Assembly: GCA_009823395.1 (NCBI GenBank)
Contig: CM020515.1
Location: 7,796,489 to 7,860,488, forward strand
DNA: 64,000 bases
From: Thamnaconus septentrionalis
Taxonomy: Eukaryota > Chordata > Actinopteri > Tetraodontiformes > Monacanthidae
Direction: 5' to 3'
Part shown: positions 55,601 to 64,000 of the stretch, in pieces
Numbering within the stretch: the first letter of the stretch is position 1
Layout: each line of letters opens with the position of its first letter
Program-made: the position numbers and the translations under genes
The notes under the pieces: model-generated
What the model was told of the DNA's origin: nothing
Seen by the model: only the letters and a program-made list of their open reading frames with translations
The model's database searches: none

Positions 55601-57897
55601 TTCTGTATTTTTTTTTTTTTATTATTATTATTATTTTTGAGCGACTGGTGCTGTTTTGTCTCTCTGCCAGGCCCGCAAAACCTTGGTCGCAACTGGTGAT
55701 TTGTCCACAGGTCGGTTGTACTGATTGTACATTTGCTTCTTTAAAGAGACCATTTTTCCTTGTGCTAATTACTGCACCACTGGGCCAAGTCTAGGTTCTG
55801 AGGAGTGGGGAGCAATAATTAAGACACAGAGACCGCAACTTTAAATGTAAAGGTCGGCAATTTACTGAACACAATGTAGGAAGAAAATGCAGTATAAAGA
55901 AAATACCAAAAATACCCTGCAGGTTTTAAAGTGCTACAAAAGAAAAAAAAAAAAAAGTAAACATTTTACCCTTTCTTTTCCCCTTTTTGTTCAACTGAGG
56001 TTTTTTTTTTGTTATATAAAGCTAATTTAAGCTAAGTTTAATTAGTTTTGTTTAAATTCCTAGGTTTGACCTATTTGGGAACTATTTTAATTTCTGAGTT
56101 AACTCTATTTTGATCTCTCTTTTTTTTTATAGGAAAAAGAAAAAAAACTTCAATTTGAAGCTGGGTGGACCACAAATACAATTCACATACAAGAAATTAG
56201 CAAATAATCACAAGTTTGTTGCTTGATACAACTCACTACAAAATAATAACAGTTCTTTCAGTTCAATAAAAATAACAAAAAAAAAAGTTTCAAAAGTTTC
56301 CTTTCACTCCCACCGCTCTGGCAGCGAGTTACCGACTTTCTCACTGCTGTGCTGGAGAAGAGAGACCCCAAAATGGCGGCGGAGCAATTTCTTTTAACTC
56401 GCCGCTCCGTGTCAGGCAAAAACTAATCACAGCTCACATTTCCACAGGACACATACAGTTCAACATCTTTCACAATCGTTATAATCCAAACAATAACTGG
56501 TGACGGTTTATGACACAGCTTGAATGGCTGAGTTTAGCATTAGCTCTTTGCTAAAGAAAAAAACAAACAAAAAAAAAGATCGACACGGTAAAACACAACA
56601 AAAATACTACGTAGAACACTGCGGTCGAGCCAGCCAACAGTTCGGCAAAAGCGTTCGAGCAAGCAGACACTAGCTTATTGCTGGCTACGTGGACACCAGG
56701 TATTACGGTAACTGCTCCGTTCGCGGAGGGAGAAACGTGTCTCTGTACTGGATTTCAGATGAATATTTATGGAAAATTCCGAGTTTTCACTCCATGATTC
56801 CACTGCAGGCTGCTAGTACATCATCCCAGGATGCTCCACAATAAATTTCAATAAAATTCTGGAGTTGCATTTCAAAGTAAAGTTCATCCAAAAATGTGAT
56901 TTTATGGTTTTACTGTATTGGATTTCAGATGATTATTTCTGAAAATTTCCGAATTTTCACTCCATGATTCCAATGCAGGCTGGTAGTACACCTCCCCACG
57001 ATGCTCCACAATAGTTTTCAGAAAATTCTGATGTAGCATTTCAAAATAAAGCTCATCCAAAAATTGCTATTTTATTGTACTGAACTGGATTTCAGATTAG
57101 TTTTTCTGAAAAATTCTGAGTTTTCACTCCATGATTCCACTGCAGGTTGCTATTACACCTCCCCAGGATGCTCCACAATAATTTTCAGACATTTCTGACG
57201 TACCATTTCAAAATAAAGCTCATCCAAAAATTGCCATTTTATTGTTTTACTGAACTGGATTTCAGATTAGTTTTTCTGAAAAATTCTGAATTTTCACTCC
57301 ATGATTCCAATGCAGGCTGGTAGTACACCTCCCCAGGATGCTCCACACTCAATTTAATACAATTCTGATGTAGCATTTCAAAGTAAAGTTCATCTAAAAA
57401 TTGCTATTTTATTGTTGGACTGTACTGGATTTCAGATTAATTTTTCTGAAAAAAAAATCCTAGTTTTCACTCAATGATTCCACCGCAGGCTGGTAGTACA
57501 CCTCACCAGGATCCTCCACAATAACTTTCAGACATTTCTGATGTAGCATTTCAAAATAACGTTCATCCAAAAATTGCTATTTTATTGTACTGCACTGGAT
57601 TTCAGATGAATTTTTCTGAAAAATTTCGAGTTTTCACTCCAAACTTCAATTCACCTACACCAATGTCGCTCACTCTCCACACAATCCCCGACCGTTCCCG
57701 ACCCGGGAGGTTGTGTTTTTTGGGCTCCAAATCGTCTTTTCCGCTGTTTTCTTTGCTCGAGTTTTACCACTCGTTCTCTCTGCTGTCTCCCTCGGTCTGT
57801 GTAACCGTAGCTGCACATCACGCAGGTGCTGCGTTTGAGGTCGCTCGTCCCAAAAGGGGCAGCGACAGAATTACCTGAACGTATTTTTAATTTTTTA

Positions 57898-57945
<48 letters not shown>

Positions 57946-60780
57946 ATACATTTTAATTAACCCATGAATTAATTACTATTGAATGATTTTTTTTTCTTTT
58001 TTTAATCCTACTTATTCAATCTTTTATAGATTATTTATTCCTATTTATTTCACATTTTTGGCATGGGTTACACTAATCTGTGCTAATCTATCGATCTATT
58101 TGTTCCCTGCTGTCCACAGACAGTGAGGACGACAACAATGAGTCTGACCAGGACGATGAAAGAGAAAGTTCCTCTTCTTCCACAGGTGCCAAATAAATGT
58201 GTTATTCAGACTCGGAAATACCAGTTGAGTTTCTGAAGCACGCTAATGTTGGATGGCTATCTCTCAACATGTATCCAGCCGAAGAGGAAGAGGAGGGGGA
58301 GGAGGGAGATCCACAGCCACAGACCAGCCCCAGCGGCAGCAACACGGAGGTTTTTAAAGTCACCTGTGGACGACTGGAGGGGAACTTGCATATGAACCGA
58401 TTTGCAACGGGTAAGCAAATTTCTCTGTCTCGCACGTGGCGGCAGCGTGGCCGTGCCTTTTCTCTCACCGCCGCTGAACGTTCTCACACCACCAGGGACT
58501 CGTGGGAAGAGCATCCGCACCGAGGAGAGCTGGCTGACTCCGATGGAGTTCCTGAAGGAGGCCTTGGGTGACACAGACGGCGTCTGGAGGAAAGACATTG
58601 AGTGGGACGGGGTACCACTCGGCGTCCTGATAGAGGTTGCTGGCAGCATTCTAAGTTATCCAGTGTGTGCCAGTGGTGTAGCCATAGCTAGGTTGCACGG
58701 CTAGGTGATGTTTCCGTTTCTGTAGTCAAAGACCTCAAGTAGTAAAATTAGGTGAAATAGGAGGAATTGGATGCACAAATTTTTGGTCAGATCTAAAAAA
58801 AAAAAATAAAAAAAATAAGCGTTACCTGGGGAGTCACGATATTTATTGGTTTGTTTGTTTGTTTGTTTTGGGGGGAGAGCTGCTGAAAGACATGGAAAAC
58901 CTTTCTCTCTCTTCCAGTCGAAAATCCACTCGCCGCTGTGTCCCTGCAAACTCTGCCGACCAAGTCGCAAAGGCCGGGTAAGTCGGCCTCCTCATCGGGT
59001 TTCGCCCACGCAGGCCCGGACAGTACAGAGAAGTGACCGCTGCTTCACCTGACCTCCTAGGAGAATCAGAAAAACGACGACGAGTGCTGCATCTGTGCCG
59101 GTAAGGGGAAGCTGGTGCAGTGCGACGACTGTCCTCGCTCCTTCCACCAGAGATGCCACCTGCCCCACGTGGACGACGCACTGTGCCGGTGAGCTTTGTT
59201 TTGGCTTGTTTGTTTTTTTCAAAGTTGCAGCGATCCTGCCTTAAGACTTCTAATATTAAAGGTCCAGTGTGTAACATTTCAAAGTATCCATTGGCATGAA
59301 TTGGAAGTTAAATTCCTAAAAACTCCCTCAAAGTAAAAATTGCTTTAAAAATGTACATACGATATATATATATATATTTATAAAGCAGAATATATTTTTT
59401 TCTTTACTGATAGTAAGAAGATATATTTGTACAAAGAACAAGCCCACATGTGTCACCAAATATTTACAGTAGCCCTGAACATGGATCTTCTCGTTCAGAA
59501 AAAAATATTTTTTTCTGGACGATACAACCTCAACATTATTGATTGTCTATAAAGAAGGATGGAGTTTTCGGTTTTAAGAGAGAGCCGAAGTAGATAGAAA
59601 CCTGCATTCTACTCTTCCGGCCAGCAGGGGCCGCCAAAGTCGGTTTCAAAAAGACTAAAAATGGCTGTCCGTCAAAATAGCAAGGAGCACGAAACCTATA
59701 CCCAAAGTTCGGGGATGGCTAAAGTTCAGCAACCATCATTGCTAACCTCTGGTACCACCCAATACACCCAAATAAGGAATCATATGATTTCAAAACAAAT
59801 CAGGTCCCATGCTTTTAAAGGTCCCGTTCAGCGTCAATAAACCTTCAATAGTTGGACGATGAGCCTGAGAACAAGAAGCACCATTTTTACTTGCCAGTAA
59901 AAAAGTTTCAATAAACCGATCCTAGGTCGTACACAGACAATGTGAATGAAAGTTTGAACCCGTCATCTCATGTTGCCAGTAGAATTCATCCACTCTGTGT
60001 GTTTGGGTTCGCAGGGAAAGAAGGCTGTGGATGTGCACATTCTGTGTCTACCGAATCAACCAGGGCTGGTTGATCCACACAGAGCTGACGAGGGAAGCCG
60101 CGATGTCCTGCGACCTGACACAGCACGAGATGGTGGGCGACACAGTTTCGCCACTTGCATGTCAACGCCTGTCGCCGTCACGTTGACCTTCACTTTTGTC
60201 TTGAACGACAGGAATGCCATTATCTCCTCATGCGCCTGCGTTGCGCCGAGCGGCGACGGACGTTTGCGGTGAATCCGGGCCTCTCTGTAAGTCTCTTGCA
60301 CTCTGCAACCCCTTTGCCAATCGATTTTTTTCACTTTTTGGAGCCATACTTTGCAAATGGTTCTGCCAGTGTGAAAATCTCAGTGTTAGCTGCAGCTTGC
60401 GAAACACTCCCATGGTGTTTCTGTGTAGTCATTGTGTGATTCGCATTTCAGTCGCCAGATGACTTCCCTGCGATCGAGACTCCGGTGTGTCTGGACAGCG
60501 TAGCGGACAGGCTTCAGGAGAAGACCTACAAAACTGTCGGAGAGTTTGTGTCGGACGTCCAGCGCATTTTCACTAACTCTGCCACGCACAACAGGGTAAG
60601 AAACTGCCACCTCTAACCTCAAAAAAACCTCTTTACATGTGTTTTCATTCACAGTTAAAATGCAATTTTATTTTTTTTCATTTTTTTTTTTTACAGGAGA
60701 ACACTGAAATGCTAAATGAAACCAAAAGACTTCAGGAATTCTTTGATGAAGATTTCAGGGATGTGTTTAACATCTCATAG
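52617..60780 (+). CDS. SP100/SP110/SP140-family nuclear-body protein: HSR-SAND-SAND-PHD-bromodomain, 15 exons
   Basis: Family role: chromatin-reading transcriptional regulators of nuclear bodies, linked to innate immunity. Exons of the long form: 52617-52760, 53510-53684, 54037-54264, 54438-54557, 54724-54857, 55523-55567, 55671-55710, 58210-58410, 58496-58635, 58918-58977, 59061-59188, 60015-60132, 60212-60286, 60452-60595 and 60697-60780. These give 611 aa in one phase-consistent frame. Domains: HSR/CARD-like about 8-106, basic KKKRKQR-type linker about 150, SAND-1 about 204-282 with KNWK at 249-252, acidic linker, SAND-2 about 343-409 lacking KDWK, PHD about 436-490 (ECCICAGKGKLVQCDDCPRSFHQRC), bromodomain about 510-607. 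Human SP proteins have one SAND, so the second is unusual. The ATG context (AACGATGG) is strong. An alternative acceptor at 58120 gives a 320-aa HSR-SAND product. AIRE was considered, but it lacks a bromodomain. Confidence 0.9.
56748..57640. repeat. Tandem repeat, ~157-180-bp unit, five full copies and a partial sixth
   Basis: Units start TGGATTTCAGAT at 56749, 56929, 57086, 57256, 57426 and 57596. Each contains TTTTCACTCCATGATTCCA, GTAGTACA-CTCC-type and GATGCTCCACA blocks with about 10-20 percent divergence. The repeat lies wholly in an intron. Confidence 0.93.
57897..57945. repeat. (ATT)n microsatellite
   Basis: About 16 ATT units at the right edge of the large intronic insertion. Confidence 0.97.
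58120..58196 (+). CDS. Alternative terminal exon of the SP140-like gene (short isoform)
   Basis: The acceptor CCACAG at 58114-58119 opens an exon that continues the frame of exon 7 (55671-55710) with an acidic, serine-rich stretch (DSEDDNNESDQDDERE) and stops at TAA 58194-58196. The second acceptor (TATTCAG, ending 58209) also begins with AC, which completes the same GAC codon, so both choices are in phase. Splicing from the apparent donor at 58186 to 58210 would need a 24-nt intron, far too short. The exon is therefore either a short-isoform terminus or decayed sequence. Confidence 0.55.
59258..59830. mobile_element. Fish interspersed repeat with AAAGGTCCAGTGTGTAA end
   Basis: It starts TTAAAGGTCCAGTGTGTAAC and contains ATTCTACTCTTCCGGCCAGC followed by AGGGGCCGCC, both hallmarks recalled from a very common teleost non-autonomous element. 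The right end near 59815-59830 is poorly defined. It lies in the intron between the two PHD-encoding exons of the SP140-like gene. Confidence 0.55.
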
Positions 60781-61098
60781 ATTGCGCACTTCAGTGTTTA
60801 GTTTTTTAGTTTTTAAAATTCACAAAATACAAATTCTGTAATTGTTGTTTTTTTTTAATTTCTAACTGTTTCTTCGTGGTACTTTGTGAAACTTTGCACT
60901 CTGGTCTTTTGTAAAAGTTGATAAAAAATATCCACCGATGCTTTCATTGTAAAGTGCCATTTTTTTCTAAGTATGGGGTAGACATTTGTTGTGGTTTGTA
61001 CTGCCATGCGCAAGTGTTGCTTGTATTTTAAAAGCATATCAGCTTCGTATTTTATTTTTTATCATCAGTCGTTGGCTCATTTTTACACCTCAATGCAA

Positions 61099-61148
61099 AT
61101 TAAAGTGATACTTTAAGATGAGGGTCAAACATGATTCATAATAATAAA
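61099..61148 (+). promoter_or_regulatory. Candidate polyadenylation signals of the SP140-like gene
   Basis: ATTAAA at 61099-61104 and AATAAA at 61143-61148 lie 320-370 bases after the stop and are followed by T-rich sequence. Either could end the transcript. Confidence 0.5.
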
Positions 61149-61399
61149 CTTCATGGTTATTTTTGCTGCATTAATAAATGTACAGGTACTGTTACAGCAA
61201 CAATTTTATTGTTGAGTGTTTTGTTTTTGTTTTTTAAAACAACATAATAAATAACCATCATCGCCATCATTTTGTATCACTTTTTCTGTCTTGATCCGTT
61301 AGAAGAAGAATAAAAAAAGCAACCTCCCTTGTACCCATCGAGAAACTCAAGCCCAGTATGTTTGCTGAAATGTTATAATTTAAACCCAAATCTCTGTTG

Positions 61400-61882
61400 T
61401 GATGCCGATATTTTTTTACCCCTTGGCGCTTCGCTGTGGAGGCGCATTCTGCGTGTGCGGCTGGCTGACGTCACTGCTTCAGTCGGCAGCAGCAGCGAAT
61501 CTGTGCTCTGAGCTGCGCAGCCGCTCTGCGCATCCGTCATCTGTGGTGGACAGACAGCAGCGCAGCCATTTCTCCGTCCCCCGTTAAAACCCCGCGCGGA
61601 GGCAGTTTGCCTTTTTTTTTTTTTTTTTTTTCCAAGGGGGCGCGCGTCTCGATGCAGTTGGCGCATCACTCCACACGTGCTGCGGGTCTCGTCACGGCTG
61701 CGCCACGCGTGCCCCCCTCTGCCCCTCCCCCCTCTTGCACTCTCGGCACATCTCGAAACTTTCCCTCCTCGCGCTCAACGTCTGCGCATACGTGCCAGCG
61801 TGCGTTTCCTCTCCTCTCCTCTCCTCTCCTCGCCTCCCCGCGCCCCCCTCCTCCGTTTCATGTGGCGCGGGCTGACCGGAAC
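61400..61882 (+). promoter_or_regulatory. CpG-rich promoter and 5' UTR of the Myb/SANT-like gene
   Basis: G+C and CpG density rise sharply after 61420 and stay high to the ATG at 61883. The stretch includes a T run (61611-61632) and a (TCTCC)n pyrimidine tract at about 61808-61835, just before the coding start. Confidence 0.5.
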
Positions 61883-62983
61883 ATGGAGGGGAATCCGCAG
61901 GGAGACTGCGTCGGCGACGTCGCAGGCGAGCATGTGAAGACCGAGGCTGCCGACGAGAACGCACCTGCGCCGGTTGCGGGCAGCCAGGATCCGGCTGCGC
62001 CCTGCGGAGGTACCGCATGCGGAGGAGGAGAAGATGGTCAGGCTGCAGAGGAGCTGCAGGCAGCCGCATCAAGCGCTCCTGTGCTGCTGTGTGAGTTGCC
62101 CCGTGTTTCTTTTCCACCACTACACGCCTGCTTTATTTTATTATTATTATTTTTTATTTAATCCCGAGTTTACCACCTGTGATGGCGTTGTCGTTTCTTC
62201 CTAGATTCCGTGAGCGCAGAGCGCTTCTTCGCGCCCGGGGAAGGGAAATCTTACCTGAAGATCGCTCCAGGTGAGTGGCTGGGCCCCCCTCTTCGAAACG
62301 GCTTCCTCTGGGAGCTGTAGCCACCGCACACAGGTGTGCAGGTCACAAGTCGACTCACTGCAGATAGAAATTACGATCTCCAGTTTTGGTCTGGCGGTTG
62401 CTGAAAAAGCTTCGAATATCAGGTGTTTGTTTGTTCGTTTTGGTCCAGTTGCATGAGAAATAAGGAGACTTTTTGTTCCAGTGGATTCAAGATGATTTTT
62501 TTTTTTGCACCTCAGTGTCACAGGGTGATTTAGACGTATGATTCTATGATTTAGATGTTTAGGTGTGTGTTGCTGTTGTACCATGTAGGCCCCCTTTTAG
62601 CAAGGATTTGAAGGACCTGAAAGCATTCTTGCATGTCTCCCGTACCTAAAACCCACACCATCACTTCCCCTCCTCCCCTGCCCCCTGCAGCTTCAGCAAT
62701 GCCGTCGGCCCCGTCAGAAAAGACGCTCCCCTCCGTCTCCGACTTCTCCTCCAAGGCCGTGCTGTGTCTCATCGAGGCCGTCGGACGGCGCTGGGGCCTG
62801 TACGAGACGCGGGAGCGCTCGCAGCTCTTCCAGAGTGTCCAGGAGGAGATGGCGGCCAAGGGGCACATGCTCCCCGTGGAAAAGATCCGCCGCAAGTGGA
62901 ACAACCTCATCGTCACTTACAAGAGAGTCAAGGACCGCAGCCGGGAGACGGGACATGCCAAGACCTCCTGGGAGTTCTTTGAC
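61883..62983 (+). CDS. Myb/SANT-like DNA-binding protein, first three coding exons (3' partial)
   Basis: Exons 61883-62090, 62205-62270 and 62691-62983 join in phase (189 aa so far). The first encodes a short Ala/Glu/Gly-rich N-terminus. The third encodes a Myb/SANT-like (trihelix-type) domain, roughly residues 108-187. It has spaced tryptophans (RRWGLYETRER, RRKWNNLIVTYKRVKDR, TSWEFFD) and the basic third helix typical of such DNA-binding modules, which in fish are often derived from Harbinger-type transposon proteins. The third exon ends at GAC|GTAAAA. No further exon is recognisable to position 64000, so the gene continues to the right. I do not recognise a named orthologue. Function is inferred only from the domain: sequence-specific DNA binding in the nucleus. 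Confidence 0.75.
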
Positions 62984-64000
62984 GTAAAAAAAACCCCACT
63001 CCTTCCTTCCCATCATGCTCTAAATCCTTCTCATTCATGTCACGCGTGCATGCCCGAGGGGAGATCCATCCCAACCATCATTCCACAATAACACCAATAA
63101 CATATGACTGAATTTTCCAAAAAAAAATTAAATGGGGAGCCTGAATGCTGCTACTGCTAAAGGTTTCCCTTTGGTGCTCAAGGCCAACATTAGCTGCACT
63201 GCACTGTGATCTTTTTGGGAAACTGATGTCACAGCTCTAAACCCCACCCCCCGCCCTGTAATCTGAGCGACCGTGAGGTGCAGACGACCACTCACGACAA
63301 CAATCACGTCGGGCAGCGGACTTGTTACTGCTACTAATGACCAGCCTGCAGTCTTCCCATTAACCTCCACTACGACAAACCGCAAACAGTAGTGAACAGT
63401 AACCCGCGGTGCGTGTGGATCAATTGTGGATTGTGTGCAAACCAGTGAAAATAAACACAATGAAAGCGACTGGCAAACATCCTGTTTTACTTTTTATTGA
63501 TTTTCTTTTGGGTCAGCGGACTGGGACATTGAGGCAGGAAACCTAAATAACAAAAATGTTAGGAAACTTTTACTGGCACGACCCCCAGTCAACCTTAACA
63601 AGGACATTTTCAGGCTTTGTGTTTGAAAGTAACTAGAAGCAGAAGTTCAACTTCGTCATTTTTCCACTCCGTCTTTTCCTGCGATCTTTCTTTCTGTTCT
63701 CTGTGGTGCTAATGTTTTTAGCGACCTGCTGCTTCTTTAAACACGGAGTGCTTCAGGGGTTTTTCTTCTTCTGCATTCAGGGTTTAAACTTGCGGCGCCA
63801 CACCAGGTCTAGCATAGGTACTACATCGTTTCCAGTCGTATCCAGCGTATCTGTGTAAACAGGATTTTTTTTTGGAATATGGCTTTGTGTAAACGTGTGT
63901 TTTTTTTGAGAGCTTTTTCGAAAATGTGCGGTTTAAAAAAAAATCTGTCTCCGTGTAAACGGCCCCTTAACTTGTCACAGACTAGGCCAAAGACAGATGG
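62984..64000. other. Intron of the Myb/SANT-like gene with repeat at the right edge
   Basis: No coding exon seen. From about 63800 the sequence has repeated GTGTAAAC motifs (63853, 63889, 63952) ending CTCCGTGTAAACGGCCCC, which resembles the terminal region of a fish DNA transposon. Its other end would be outside the window or is not recognisable. Confidence 0.4.

Larger units (their letters stand above)
55740..57950. other. Large intron of the SP140-like gene holding a probable composite insertion
   Basis: Between the exons at 55671-55710 and 58120/58210 lies about 2.2 kb without coding similarity: A/T-rich sequence, a GC-richer block near 56320-56420 and 56680-56745, six tandem units (56748-57640), a second GC-richer block (57660-57880) and an (ATT)n end. 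The bracketed structure looks like one inserted element, but I found no convincing terminal repeats or coding domain. Confidence 0.4.

Noticed and set aside
56748..57640. CRISPR-like array of regularly spaced repeats
   Set aside because: Units are head-to-tail similar over their whole length with no unique spacers, in a vertebrate intron. It is an ordinary tandem repeat.
58186..58209. A 24-nt intron joining the acidic exon to the SAND-2 exon
   Set aside because: Far below the minimum for vertebrate splicing. Alternative acceptors explain the phases better.
62984..63091. Continuation of the Myb/SANT-like frame past GAC (62983)
   Set aside because: A donor GTAAAA follows directly and the residues beyond have no domain character. 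More likely intron read-through, though an intron-retaining isoform ending at about 63091 cannot be excluded.

Overview
The window is vertebrate nuclear DNA, almost certainly from a ray-finned (teleost) fish. Genes are split into short exons with GT-AG introns, microsatellites are abundant, and the DNA-transposon debris is of kinds common in fish. Three of the proteins (parvalbumin, BAIAP2L2, NPTXR) have human counterparts on chromosome 22q12-q13, so the left half looks like a piece of that ancient linkage group. No plasmid, phage, CRISPR or other prokaryotic feature is present.

Layout: (1) 1.0-2.45 kb, + strand, the last three coding exons of a parvalbumin gene whose first coding exon lies left of the window. 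(2) 4.3-18.8 kb, - strand, a complete 14-exon baiap2l2 gene (I-BAR, SH3, C-terminal actin-binding-like tail; 427 aa). It is convergent with parvalbumin and its introns hold a pentanucleotide satellite, a perfect foldback and transposon remnants. (3) 18.8-24.9 kb, the divergent intergenic region, with a hAT insertion still flanked by its target duplication. (4) 24.95-32.09 kb, + strand, a complete five-exon neuronal pentraxin receptor (568 aa). Its only plausible start is a CUG in an ideal Kozak context. (5) 33.8-46.2 kb, a gene-poor stretch of repeats. (6) 46.3-51.75 kb, + strand, a ten-exon FAM20C-like secretory-pathway kinase (557 aa) with catalytic residues conserved at exact spacing. (7) 52.6-60.8 kb, + strand, an SP100/SP110/SP140-family nuclear-body protein with HSR, two SAND domains, PHD finger and bromodomain (611 aa). 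An interferon-response-element match lies upstream, and an alternative splice acceptor could switch between a short and a long protein. (8) 61.9 kb to the right edge, the 5' part of a Myb/SANT-like DNA-binding gene.

The genes do not form a pathway; they are ordinary, independently regulated vertebrate neighbours. Coding exons were assembled by eye from splice signals, reading phase and recalled family similarity. Phases close across every junction in the five multi-exon models, which is strong internal support, but no transcript evidence was available. The observations most worth following are the CUG start of nptxr, the double-SAND nuclear-body gene with its stop/continue splice choice and ISRE, and several repeats placed directly against splice sites.
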